Positions 26,760 to 34,887 of a DNA stretch of 64,000 nt are shown here, piece after piece. Under the pieces are notes generated by a model. It was not told the DNA's origin. It did no database searches and saw nothing but the letters and a program-made list of their open reading frames with translations. The DNA is from Beijerinckiaceae bacterium (GTDB taxonomy: Bacteria > Pseudomonadota > Alphaproteobacteria > Rhizobiales > Beijerinckiaceae). The stretch's first letter is position 1, and each line of letters starts with the position of its first letter. The stretch covers positions 62,001 to 126,000 of the forward strand of contig JAJPIC010000024.1 of the NCBI GenBank assembly GCA_021324915.1, written 5' to 3'. The translations under genes and the position numbers were made by a program.

Positions 26760-27761
26760 TTAGGCCCTCGCCCGATTGGCGGCGCTGCGATCGACGCGCG
26801 AATAGAGCGTGTAGCGCTTATCGAAGATGAAGGTGAAGAAGAGCTTCGTCCACGACCGGTGAAATTTGAGGTGATCGTAGAATTCCGGCGCCATGCGCTT
26901 GAGCTCCGGCAGCTTCGCCCAGGGAATATCGGGAAAATCGTGGTGCTCGTTGTGATAACCGATGTTCAGCGCGACCTTGTTCAAGATCCCGTAGTAATCA
27001 TAGGTCTCCTGATGCGGATCGAAGGTGAAATGTTCCTGGATCCAACGCGCGCCTAAGGGATGCAATCCGACCGAAAACCAGAACGAGGCGAAGAGATAGA
27101 GGAATCCGTTGAGGCCGAAGAAATAGAGGATCGCAGCGTCATAGGCGAGAATGACTGCCGTATTGATGTAGGTCCAACGTCCACCAAACGGAACGGTGCC
27201 CTTGAGCCGCGCGAGCCGCGTGATCTGCAAAAAAGCAAAACAGAAGAGCCACAGCGCTTTCCCGTACCAACGATTGCCGACGAGGCGCGCCTCGAGGTGG
27301 CCGGGAAGATCGGCATCGTAATCGTAATCGCCGAGATGCGAATGGTGCTTTTGGTGGTAGCAGCGAAAGCCCATCGCGGTTGGGAAAGTGTTCGGCAGGT
27401 CGGCGATGATCGCGATCCATTTGTTGCCGAGCGGCGACTTGAGGATCGTGTTGTGAACGGCATCGTGGATGACGACGAACATGGCGTGATTGGCGAAGGC
27501 GCCGATGCAATAGGCCCCGATGACCGCAAGCCACCAATATCGCAGCCCGAGATGGCCGAAAAAGGCGGCCAAAGCCGTCTGGCCGAGCACGACGGCAATG
27601 GTGATGACTGCCGTCATCGGATCATAGCCGATGAGGGTCGCGACTTCCGGATGGGCCGCGAGAATGGCGCGCCGGCGCTGCGGATGCGGACGCATCGGCT
27701 CCGCCTGCAGAAAATGCCCGATCTCGGCTCCCGATTCCGGCTCTCGAACCGCGAAATTCAT
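26760..27761 (-). CDS. Sphingolipid delta-4 desaturase-like (DEGS-type) membrane desaturase
   Basis: This 333-residue membrane desaturase has three His boxes spaced as in human DEGS1: HDAVH (99-103), HQKHH (136-140) and HNEHH (270-274). Outside the boxes it also shares DEGS-specific segments: an N-terminal PHPQRRRAILAAHPEV, then GLHPLGARWIQEH, QETYDYYGILNKVALNIGYH and DFPDIPWAKLPELKRMAPEF. It should bind two irons and introduce a double bond into a (dihydro)sphingolipid. The start is ATG 27761 or GTG 27791. It is on the opposite strand from the ACP operon, convergent with the glycosyltransferase, and 189 bases downstream of the N-acyltransferase gene. Confidence 0.88.
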   Translation of the reverse strand: MNFAVREPESGAEIGHFLQAEPMRPHPQRRRAILAAHPEVATLIGYDPMTAVITIAVVLGQTALAAFFGHLGLRYWWLAVIGAYCIGAFANHAMFVVIHDAVHNTILKSPLGNKWIAIIADLPNTFPTAMGFRCYHQKHHSHLGDYDYDADLPGHLEARLVGNRWYGKALWLFCFAFLQITRLARLKGTVPFGGRWTYINTAVILAYDAAILYFFGLNGFLYLFASFWFSVGLHPLGARWIQEHFTFDPHQETYDYYGILNKVALNIGYHNEHHDFPDIPWAKLPELKRMAPEFYDHLKFHRSWTKLFFTFIFDKRYTLYSRVDRSAANRARA

Positions 27762-27950
27762 GCACAGCCTCTCGATCTTTCCAATCGACACGTGGCTCGA
27801 TTTCTTTGCTCGAGCATTGGCTCAAACTGGGCCGATGTTCGAGCAGCCGCAATAGTCGATCTTTGGTCAGCACATTTCAATAGATGGCGGAAAGATTGGA
27901 ATTGGACCAAATCACCTGAGCAGAGCACGAGAATTCAGATCTTTACGCTT

Positions 27951-29105
27951 CTATGGCGCGCTCGCATTCGCCGACAGATCCTTCACGTAAATGCGATGCA
28001 CTTTGTCGACCCGCGCACCGGAGAGCTCGATTGGCCGGCGCATGCCGAGATTATCTTCGAGAACCCAGCCGAATTCGACATGCTCGACTTCGTAGCTGCG
28101 CGAACGGCGCCGACATTCCTCGATGAAGGCGAGAATCACGGCGCCCCCGGCGGCTTTGCGGTGGAGCGCACGGCGAATGCCGAAGAGACAGAGCCGTCCC
28201 GATTTGAAGTGATAATTGCGGATGCGCGAGATCACCCGCGGCAGGCCCAAGGGCAGAAGGCGCCCGTCGAGATCGGCGGTGATTTCGTGCAGATTGGGCA
28301 GGACGATGCCGAAGGCTTGCGGGGCGCCGTCGAGCTCGACCATGAAGCCACCCTCCGGCGGCATGATGAATTTCAGCGCATCGGCGGTCGACATGAATTC
28401 TTCGTAGGTGAAAGGCACGAAGCCCCAGTTCTCGCTCCATGCGTCGTTGAAGATATCGACGATGACCGCGGCCTCGGATTTGATCGCCTTCAGATCGATG
28501 TTGCGGATCTTCAGCCGGTCGCGCCATTCCGGCCGCGCGAGGATGCCCGGTTTCTCCGCGCGGTCCGCCTCGCCAAGATCGTACCGATATGAGATGACGT
28601 CGCGCGCCTTGCGATAGCCGCGCTTCTCCATGAGTGCCGGAAGATAGGGCGGGTTCCAGGGCATGAAGATCATCGGCACGGCCGAGAAACCGTCGACGAG
28701 CATCCCCATCTCGGCATTCACCGAAGGCGAGAAAGGTCCATGGATGAGGCCTGCGCCGCGCGCACGCAGCCAAGCCTCGGCGGCCGTGAGCAAGGCGTCG
28801 AGAACGGCTTCGTCCTCGATCGAATCGAGCGAGCCGAATTGCATGCGTGAGGCGCCGACCGGAACGATGTCGTTCTTGTAGACCTGCGCCTGGATACGCC
28901 CGGCGAGCTTGCCGTCTTTTCGCGCGACCCAGGCCTGATGTTCGACGAGCTCGAAATGCGGATTGAGCTTGGCGCCGTGCAAGGTCCAGCGCTCGAGGTC
29001 AAGCGGCGGAGAAAACCCTTTGCAGCCGCGATAAATCAAGCGCGGCACTTTGCAGAAATCGGCAAAAGTCCGAAGTCCCGCGACAGGATCGATCGCGATG
29101 CTCAT
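27951..29105 (-). CDS. GNAT-like N-acyltransferase, candidate bacterial ceramide synthase
   Basis: This 384-residue soluble protein has the layout of the long GNAT-like family that includes the bacterial ceramide synthase proposed in Caulobacter. The N-terminal region (RLIYRGCKGFSPPLDLERW) is followed by a GNAT-like core (WVARKDGKLAGRIQAQVYKN), GAGLIHGPFSPSVNAEMGML, and a C-terminal half with WSENWGFVPFTYEEFM and HVEFGWVLEDNLGMRRPIEL. It probably transfers an acyl group to the amine of a long-chain base. It starts 46 bases after the end of the alpha-oxoamine synthase on the same strand, which supports this role; the donor (acyl-CoA or acyl-ACP) is not known. Confidence 0.78.
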   Translation of the reverse strand: MSIAIDPVAGLRTFADFCKVPRLIYRGCKGFSPPLDLERWTLHGAKLNPHFELVEHQAWVARKDGKLAGRIQAQVYKNDIVPVGASRMQFGSLDSIEDEAVLDALLTAAEAWLRARGAGLIHGPFSPSVNAEMGMLVDGFSAVPMIFMPWNPPYLPALMEKRGYRKARDVISYRYDLGEADRAEKPGILARPEWRDRLKIRNIDLKAIKSEAAVIVDIFNDAWSENWGFVPFTYEEFMSTADALKFIMPPEGGFMVELDGAPQAFGIVLPNLHEITADLDGRLLPLGLPRVISRIRNYHFKSGRLCLFGIRRALHRKAAGGAVILAFIEECRRRSRSYEVEHVEFGWVLEDNLGMRRPIELSGARVDKVHRIYVKDLSANASAP

Positions 29106-29151
29106 GCGTCAAACCTTAATGTGGAGGCGGCGGGCCTCGGCCGCCTCGAAC

Positions 29152-30381
29152 TCAAGTCGCCGCGCTTGCCGGTTGCGCCGATACCGAGACTTGGGTCGGC
29201 CGGCGCGCCAGAAGATTGATGACGTTGCGGATGTCTTCGGGCTTGTGAGCGGCGGATAGGAAGAAGCGCAGCCGCGGCTGATTTTTCGGCACCCCGATCT
29301 GAATGATCGGCGGCACGTAATAGCCGTGGTTCATCAGATGGCGCGAGGCGGCGAGCGTCTCGTAACTGTCGGAGAAAAGGATCGGTACGACGCCGCGGCC
29401 TATGGCCGGCCCCGTATCGAGCCCGGCCTCGCGCGCGAGTTCGATGAAAAGCTCGGCATTGTCGCGCAGGCGCCCGATTCGCCAGGGTTCCTTCTGCACG
29501 ATTTGCAAAGCCGCATGCGCCGAGGCGACGATCACGGGCGACAGGCCGACGCTGAAAACGAAACCTGGCAGGGTGTAGCGGAGCCATTCGATGACGGCCG
29601 CATTGCCGCCGATAAATCCGCCGCAGGAGGCGAGCGTCTTCGACAAAGTCCCGATGATGAGGTCGATCTGAGCGGGATCGACGCCGGAAAATTCGCAGAG
29701 CCCGCGGCCTTCCTGGCCGAGCACCCCGATCGAATGGGCTTCATCGATCAACAGCCACGCGTTGTATTTGTCTTTGATCTCGATGAGGCGCGGCAGATCG
29801 ACGATGTCGCCGTCCATGCTGTAGAGCGCCTCTGCGACAATGAGGACGTGGCGATACGTGCCGCGCTTCTCGCGGAGGAGAAATTCGAGGTGGTCGAGAT
29901 CGTTGTGGCGGAAGATCGCGGTCGTCGCGCTCGTTCCTTTGGCGCCGCAGATAATGCTGTTGTGCGAGAGTTCGTCGAGGAAGATCGCGTCATGCGTGTT
30001 CATGACATGCGAGATCGTCGTGACATTGGTCAGATAGCCGGAGACCAGGGTCAGGACCGATTCGACGCCAAGGAACTGAGCAAGGCTTTCTTCGAATATG
30101 TGATGGCTCGAGCGTTCGCCGCCGACGAGCCGCGAGGCGAGTGCGCCGATGCCGAGCGTCTCCAGCGCCGAGGCTGCGGCCGTCTTGACGGCCGGATGAC
30201 CGGAAATACCGAGATAGTCGTAATTGGCGAAGCTGACGAAACTGCGCCCCTGCGCGTCGGCTTCCCGCCGCGCACTGTCGATCGCGACGAAAAACGGATC
30301 GTATTCCTCGAGATAGCCTTTCCCCGCGTGGCGGAGGCGCTTGCTCGCATAATCGGCAAGGCTGTTTATTCTAGGGACCAA
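29152..30381 (-). CDS. Alpha-oxoamine synthase, serine palmitoyltransferase-like
   Basis: This 409-residue PLP-dependent fold-type I enzyme condenses an amino acid with an acyl thioester. PLP contacts are visible: Lys248 in GTLSKTLASCGGF forms the internal aldimine, Asp213 and His216 lie in IDEAHSIG, and His140 in DELSHNS stacks on the ring. The family includes SPT, BioF, KBL and ALAS. The N-terminal SRLVGGERSSHHIFEESLAQ and the adjacent acyltransferase and desaturase favour SPT, but BioF-like alternatives remain. The start appears to be TTG at 30381 with AAGG close by. A nearby ACP (21928) suggests an acyl-ACP donor. Confidence 0.85.
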   Translation of the reverse strand: MVPRINSLADYASKRLRHAGKGYLEEYDPFFVAIDSARREADAQGRSFVSFANYDYLGISGHPAVKTAAASALETLGIGALASRLVGGERSSHHIFEESLAQFLGVESVLTLVSGYLTNVTTISHVMNTHDAIFLDELSHNSIICGAKGTSATTAIFRHNDLDHLEFLLREKRGTYRHVLIVAEALYSMDGDIVDLPRLIEIKDKYNAWLLIDEAHSIGVLGQEGRGLCEFSGVDPAQIDLIIGTLSKTLASCGGFIGGNAAVIEWLRYTLPGFVFSVGLSPVIVASAHAALQIVQKEPWRIGRLRDNAELFIELAREAGLDTGPAIGRGVVPILFSDSYETLAASRHLMNHGYYVPPIIQIGVPKNQPRLRFFLSAAHKPEDIRNVINLLARRPTQVSVSAQPASAAT

Positions 30382-30718
30382 TGCCTTTTGCCCAGATATC
30401 CTAGAGCGATCCGGCTCGCCGCTGCGGCAAGCCCGATGATCGGCGAAGCCATAACATTCCCAAGGCCGTGCGGCAAAGGGAACTCACCCATTCAAAGGAG
30501 TGTGACTCCGCCCCCCTCCGATGAACTAGGCTAAGATCTTTAGAAGCAGATGGTTGGAACGATAAGTCAAATCCGGTTACAAACCGTAACAATGGCAGGG
30601 CGGCTGTGGACTAGATCATGTGCGCTGCGGCATTGGATAAGCGGCCGTAATTGTTTGCGGGATTACTCTGAGGCAAGCGTTCGAACAGGCGCGAAATACC
30701 GGAGCCGATGATCTGAAC
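30382..30718. other. Divergent intergenic region, 337 bases
   Basis: The gap separates the alpha-oxoamine synthase and enoyl-CoA hydratase genes, which point away from each other, so both promoters should be here. I see no convincing hexamer pair, repeat or gene. Confidence 0.5.
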
Positions 30719-31486
30719 ATGGGCAATATTATCGTCGAAACGCAAGCGAAGGTCGGTCTCATCCGGCTCAATCGTCCCGACGCGCTCAATGCGCTCAATG
30801 CGGAATTGATCCGCGAATTGAACGCTGCGCTCGATGATTTCGAACGTGCGCCGGAGATCGGCTGCATCGTCCTATTGGGGTCGGCGAAGGCGTTCGCGGC
30901 CGGCGCCGACGTCAAAGAGATGCAGAGCAAGACGTATCTGCAAGCTTTGCAGGAGGATTTCATCGGCGATTGGCAAAGACTCGCGCGCTTCCGCAAACCG
31001 GTGATTGCCGCGGTTGCGGGCTTTGCGCTGGGCGGGGGCTGCGAGCTTGCCATGATGTGCGACATCATTATTGCCGCGGAGACCGCGAAATTCGGCCAGC
31101 CGGAGATCAAATTGGGCATTATGCCGGGCGCCGGCGGCACGCAGCGGATGACGCGCGCAATCGGCAGAGCCAAAGCCATGGAAATCTGCCTCACCGGCCG
31201 CCTCATGGACGCGAACGAGGCCGAACGCGCCGGCCTCGTGGCGCGGGTCGTGGCTGCCGAGAGCCTCGAGGCCGAGGCTTTGCAAATGGCTGCGACAATT
31301 GCCGCCATGCCTCTGCAAGCCGTCCTGCTCATCAAGGAAGCGATCAACCGGGCCGATGAAATGCCGCTCGCGGAGGGACTTTTGTTCGAACGCCGGCTGT
31401 TCCATTCCCTTTTCGCGACCGAGGACCAGAAGGAGGGGATGGCGGCCTTTCTCGGGAAGCGGAAGGCGGAATTCAAGAACCGCTGA
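30719..31486 (+). CDS. Enoyl-CoA hydratase/isomerase family protein
   Basis: This 255-residue crotonase-fold protein has the oxyanion-hole segments [13 protein letters not shown] and [16 protein letters not shown], with the two catalytic glutamates in GGCELAM and [20 protein letters not shown]. It hydrates trans-2-enoyl-CoA during fatty acid beta-oxidation. In related genomes such a hydratase often precedes rpsT, as here. ATG 30719 gives the usual family length. Expression is probably separate from rpsT because a promoter and hairpin lie between them. Confidence 0.92.
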   Translation: MGNIIVETQAKVGLIRLNRPDALNALNAELIRELNAALDDFERAPEIGCIVLLGSAKAFAAGADVKEMQSKTYLQALQEDFIGDWQRLARFRKPVIAAVAGFALGGGCELAMMCDIIIAAETAKFGQPEIKLGIMPGAGGTQRMTRAIGRAKAMEICLTGRLMDANEAERAGLVARVVAAESLEAEALQMAATIAAMPLQAVLLIKEAINRADEMPLAEGLLFERRLFHSLFATEDQKEGMAAFLGKRKAEFKNR

Positions 31487-31490
31487 GAGA

Positions 31491-31519
31491 TTGACGGCCC
31501 GGCGCATGCAAATTATAAG
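31491..31519 (+). promoter_or_regulatory. Sigma-70 type promoter for rpsT
   Basis: TTGACG (31491-31496) and TATAAG (31514-31519) are separated by exactly 17 bases, an almost consensus vegetative promoter. Transcription would start near 31526, about 50 bases before the rpsT ATG. It begins only five bases after the hydratase stop. Confidence 0.7.
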
Positions 31520-31537
31520 CTGCGCCTTCCGAGCCCT

Positions 31538-31561
31538 CGGCCCATGCCGGGGCCGTTTTTT
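31538..31561 (+). terminator. Intrinsic terminator-like hairpin in the rpsT leader
   Basis: A six-base-pair stem CGGCCC / GGGCCG with a six-base loop is followed by six T residues (31556-31561). It lies downstream of the rpsT promoter and only 14 bases before the ATG. It could end transcripts from the hydratase gene, or act as an attenuator for rpsT itself. Confidence 0.65.
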
Positions 31562-31575
31562 CATCCGGAATTGGA

Positions 31576-31842
31576 ATGGCGAACACACCTTCGGCCAAGA
31601 AGGCCACCCGTAAGATTGCCCGGCGCACAGAGGTCAACCGCTCGCGCCGCAGCCGCATGCGCACTTTCGTGCGAAAAGTCGAAGAGGCGATCGCTTCGGG
31701 CAACCAAGAGGCGGCCGCTGCCGCGCTCGCCGAGGCCGAGCCGATCATCGTGCGCGCCGCCCAACACGGCATCCTTCACAAGAATACAGCCGCCCGCAAA
31801 GTCTCCCGCCTGACTCACCGCGTCCACGCGCTGGCGCAGTAG
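31576..31842 (+). CDS. rpsT: 30S ribosomal protein S20
   Basis: This 88-residue, highly basic helical protein of the small ribosomal subunit begins [20 protein letters not shown] and has the S20 signature [15 protein letters not shown] and [19 protein letters not shown]. It binds 16S rRNA during early 30S assembly. It has its own promoter and an unusual terminator-like hairpin in the leader, so autoregulation is possible. The SD (GGAA) is weak. Confidence 0.97.
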   Translation: MANTPSAKKATRKIARRTEVNRSRRSRMRTFVRKVEEAIASGNQEAAAAALAEAEPIIVRAAQHGILHKNTAARKVSRLTHRVHALAQ

Positions 31843-31863
31843 GCCAGCGTAACAACCCTTTCC

Positions 31864-33027
31864 CTAAGGGGGAGCGTTGAGTCGCGGCGAAAGAGCATAG
31901 GCATAGTCGAGCCACGGCGTCAGCAAGTCGACATCGCGCGTCTCGACCGTCGGCCCGCACCAGATCCGCAGGCCGGGCGGGGAGAGCCGATAGGCGCCGA
32001 TGTCATAGGCGACCTCTTCGCGCGCGAGGACTTCCACGATTGCGCTCATAAGGGCGCGCCGCGCCTCGATCGGCAGGCCGGCGATTTCCGGATCGGCGAA
32101 TTCGAGGCAGATACTCGTATTCGAGCGGATTGCCGGATCCTTGGCGAGGAAGCCGATCCACTGCGTCTTCGTAACCCAGGCCGAAAGTGCCTGCGCATTC
32201 GCGTCCGCCCGCGCAATGAGCGCAGCCAGTCCGCCAATCCTTTGTGCCCAGGCGAGCGCGTCGAGATAATCTTCGACGCAGAGCAGCGAGGGCGTGTTGA
32301 TCGTCCAGCCCTCGAAGAGGGCCTCGTTGAGCTTGCCGCCTTCCGCCAGGCGGAAGATCTTGGGCAGAGGCCAGGGCGGCACGTAGGATTCGAGCCGCTC
32401 GATGGCGCGGGGCCCCAGGATCAGCATCCCGTGTGCCGCCTCGCTGCCGAGCCCTTTCTGCCACGAGAAGGTCGTTGCATCGAGCTTCGCCCAATCGAGC
32501 CTTTGGGCGAAGAGCGCCGAGGTCGCATCGCAAATCGTGAGACCGTTGCGGCCCGGCGCGATCCAATCGCCGTTCGGCACGCGCACGCCGGTGCTCGTCC
32601 CGTTCCAGGTGAAGACGACGTCGCGATCGAAATCGACCCTCTTCAGATCGACAATCTCGCCGGGCGATGCTTTGAGCACGCGCGCCGTATCGATCCGCAA
32701 TTGTGCGAAGATATCTACGGCCCACGTGTCGCCGAAAGCGTCGAAGGCGAGCACATCGACGCCGCGTGCGCCAAGCAGCGACCAGAGCGCCGCTTCGACT
32801 GCGCCCGTGTCCGAGGCAGGCAGAATTGCTATCCGATAATCATCAGGAATTTCTAATACTTGCCGTGTGAGGTCGATAATTTGCTTGAGCTTGGCAATGC
32901 CAGCCGGCGAGCGATGCGAGCGCCCGACCAGGGCGTTGCGCAAAGCCTCGAGGCTCCAGCCGGGTCGTTTGGGGCAGGGGCCGGACGAAAAGAAAGGGCG
33001 GGGTTTGGCGGCGGGCCGAGGGATCAC
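31864..33027 (-). CDS. serC: Phosphoserine aminotransferase
   Basis: This 387-residue PLP-dependent aminotransferase of class V is of the alphaproteobacterial SerC type. The N-terminus shows FFSSGPCPKRPGWSLEAL and GRSHRSPAGIAKLKQI, and the PLP lysine is in FSWQKGLGSEAAHGMLILGP. It converts 3-phosphohydroxypyruvate to phosphoserine in serine synthesis. The start appears to be GTG at 33027. serA usually follows in related genomes but is not seen here; an outer-membrane protein gene lies next to it instead. The stop sits 22 bases from the rpsT stop on the opposite strand. Confidence 0.93.
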   Translation of the reverse strand: MIPRPAAKPRPFFSSGPCPKRPGWSLEALRNALVGRSHRSPAGIAKLKQIIDLTRQVLEIPDDYRIAILPASDTGAVEAALWSLLGARGVDVLAFDAFGDTWAVDIFAQLRIDTARVLKASPGEIVDLKRVDFDRDVVFTWNGTSTGVRVPNGDWIAPGRNGLTICDATSALFAQRLDWAKLDATTFSWQKGLGSEAAHGMLILGPRAIERLESYVPPWPLPKIFRLAEGGKLNEALFEGWTINTPSLLCVEDYLDALAWAQRIGGLAALIARADANAQALSAWVTKTQWIGFLAKDPAIRSNTSICLEFADPEIAGLPIEARRALMSAIVEVLAREEVAYDIGAYRLSPPGLRIWCGPTVETRDVDLLTPWLDYAYALSPRLNAPP

Positions 33028-33072
33028 CCCCGCACTTAGGACCGCGCGGGCGCGTCAGGCAAGGCTGGCGCA

Positions 33073-33891
33073 TCAGTCGACGAGGCAGCGAACCCCGAGG
33101 CGCAATTCATGCGCGTCCATGTTCTTCCAGATGATATTGCCCGAAGCACCCGGCAGGCTCGGCAATCTGCCGAGATTGACGTAGCGATAGCCGACGTCGA
33201 GCAGGAGTTGCGGCGTGATCGCGTAGGACGCGCCGGCCATCAGGGCCCAAGCGAACTGATAGCGCGTAATGCTCGCGCTTCTATCCCAGTTGTAATAGAA
33301 GCCATCGGTTGTCACTTGGTAGGGCAAGCCATTGCTCATGTACCAGTTTACGGCGCTCGACATGTGCGTGAGGCTCAATCCCGCGCCGCCGCCGATATAG
33401 GGCGTAAAGCCGTACCAGGTGCCAAGGTCGGCATAGAGATTCCCCAACAGATCCCAGCGCTGGACGCTGGAATGATAGCGCGGCGTGCATTGGTCCGTTG
33501 CCGTGACAGTCGGGAAATTGTTGATGGTGGTCAGCTGCGTGATGCAGGTCGAAGGCGTCCCGCTACCGGATGCCACAATCGGCTTCCACCAATCGACCAC
33601 CATATCGGCGCGGAACCAATTATTCAGCTTATAGCCGAAACCAAGGTCGAGGTTGGCGCTCGGCTGCCGGGCCGCCGAAAGGAATTGGGTCAGGTCGGGC
33701 GAGATCGGCGGCACGGAATCGTTCGCATAGGCTGCGTCGCCGCGCAGATACCAGCCCGTTCCCAGATCGACCGGCAGCAGTGAGGTCGAGGCGGGCTCCG
33801 GACCCAGATCCGCCGCCCGAAGCTCGGTGAGGCCGCCGGCGAAGGTCACAGCGCAGAAAATCGCGGGCGTAAGAATCTTCCGGATCGACAT
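33073..33891 (-). CDS. Outer-membrane beta-barrel protein (Omp25/31-like), paralogue 1
   Basis: This 272-residue protein has a signal peptide (IRKILTPAIFCAVTFAGG, cleavage near LRA-ADL) and alternating aromatic beta-strand patterns: GTGWYLRGDAAYAND, LDLGFGYKLNNWFRADMVV, FTPYIGGGAGLSL and LLDVGYRYVNLG. It ends in a barrel-type C-terminal strand. It probably forms an eight-stranded surface barrel. The ATG at 33891 is preferred, with GAGGAA eight bases upstream; TTG 33897 is an alternative. It is a paralogue of 34057-34887 on the same strand, and both have a TTAA-N7-TTAA box upstream. Confidence 0.85.
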   Translation of the reverse strand: MSIRKILTPAIFCAVTFAGGLTELRAADLGPEPASTSLLPVDLGTGWYLRGDAAYANDSVPPISPDLTQFLSAARQPSANLDLGFGYKLNNWFRADMVVDWWKPIVASGSGTPSTCITQLTTINNFPTVTATDQCTPRYHSSVQRWDLLGNLYADLGTWYGFTPYIGGGAGLSLTHMSSAVNWYMSNGLPYQVTTDGFYYNWDRSASITRYQFAWALMAGASYAITPQLLLDVGYRYVNLGRLPSLPGASGNIIWKNMDAHELRLGVRCLVD

Positions 33892-33939
33892 CGACAATTC
33901 CTCTCGGCCTTGATCGAAAGGAATTGTGAAGGATAATTC

Positions 33940-33954
33940 TTAAGCCCTGCTTAA
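33940..33954 (-). promoter_or_regulatory. CtrA-type box (TTAA-N7-TTAA)
   Basis: A perfect TTAA-GCCCTGC-TTAA site lies 49-63 bases ahead of the outer-membrane protein ATG at 33891. It matches the binding site of the alphaproteobacterial cell-cycle regulator CtrA. A second such box is ahead of the paralogue. Confidence 0.6.
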
Positions 33955-34010
33955 CCTTAATAAATTCAAACCGCGCTTTGGAAAGCAAAGCGGTGGCGCA
34001 CAAAAGAAGA

Positions 34011-34028
34011 GCGGGCCCGAAGGCCCGC
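34011..34028 (-). terminator. Rho-independent terminator of outer-membrane protein paralogue 2
   Basis: A seven-base-pair GC stem with a TTCG tetraloop (GCGGGCC TTCG GGCCCGC on the minus strand) is followed by TCTTCTTTTG. It lies 29 bases past the stop of the gene at 34057-34887. Confidence 0.75.
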
Positions 34029-34056
34029 CCAAGATTTGCTTATGCGATCTCAGCAT

Positions 34057-34887
34057 TCAGTATTTGGTGACGAGCGGCGGGGCCGGCGGGGGAACTTCGG
34101 CAAAGACGTAACGCAGGCCAAGGCGAACTTCGTTCGACGTCAGCACGAAGCGCTCATGTTCGGCGCCGCTCGCGCCGCAACCGCCGAAGCAATAGATCCG
34201 GTTGCTCTCGAACGTGCCGAGGTCGAGGAAGCGATAGCCGAAATCGACCATGATGTTCGGCGTGATCCAGTAGGAGAGGCCGGCCATCGCCGCCCAGGCG
34301 AAGGTCGGGAAAGCGTGATTGGGCGCCTGGCCATAGCCGCCGGTCTCGATGCCGGTGTCGGTGAGGTTATCGAAGAAATTATAAGCAACACCGACGCCGC
34401 CGCCGACATAGGGCGTAACGCCGAACCAGGTGCCGAGATCGAGATAGCCGTTGGCGAGCACGACGGCGCTCGAAATATTGCCGGAATATTTGTCGTAGCA
34501 GATGACCGGGCAGTTGGGGCTCGAGAAGCCGGTCGAATTATAGCTCTCCATGCCCCAATATTTGGTCGGCATGCGATATTCGCCGGTCACGTCGAAGCGG
34601 AACCAATTGTTGAATTTATAGCCGACGCCGGCACCGACGATTGCCTGCACCCCGACACCGCTGCCGTTGTTGGCGAAACCGAAAGGCGGGGCGACGTCGA
34701 AGACCGATTGCTGCTGGCTCAGCGTATTGATCGCAACCCCCGTGTCGCCGCGCAGATACCAGCCGCTGACTTCCGGCGGTGCGCTCGGGACGGGAGGCGG
34801 AGGCGGCAGCAGGTCAGCGGCCGCGGCGACATTGGTGGCGCCCGCCACCAGGGCGCCGGCGATCAGGATGACTTTCAAGCTGGCCAT
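34057..34887 (-). CDS. Outer-membrane beta-barrel protein (Omp25/31-like), paralogue 2
   Basis: This 276-residue protein has a signal peptide (MASLKVILIAGALVAGATNV, cleavage near AAA-ADL), a Pro-rich linker (LLPPPPPVPSAPPEVSGW) and barrel strands such as GWYLRGDTGVAINTLS, GAGVGYKFNNWFRFDVTGEY and GVTPYVGGGVGVAYNFF, ending LRYVFAEVPPPAPPLVTKY. It shares the SGWYLRGDTG, YKFNNWFR and VDFGYRFLDLG patterns with its neighbour. The strong terminator downstream and CtrA-type box upstream suggest a separate, cell-cycle-tuned unit. Confidence 0.86.
   Translation of the reverse strand: MASLKVILIAGALVAGATNVAAAADLLPPPPPVPSAPPEVSGWYLRGDTGVAINTLSQQQSVFDVAPPFGFANNGSGVGVQAIVGAGVGYKFNNWFRFDVTGEYRMPTKYWGMESYNSTGFSSPNCPVICYDKYSGNISSAVVLANGYLDLGTWFGVTPYVGGGVGVAYNFFDNLTDTGIETGGYGQAPNHAFPTFAWAAMAGLSYWITPNIMVDFGYRFLDLGTFESNRIYCFGGCGASGAEHERFVLTSNEVRLGLRYVFAEVPPPAPPLVTKY

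Noticed and set aside
27060..28592. 510-codon plus-strand frame opposite the desaturase and N-acyltransferase
   Set aside because: It spans two well-supported genes and the gap between them; its composition is typical of an antisense shadow.
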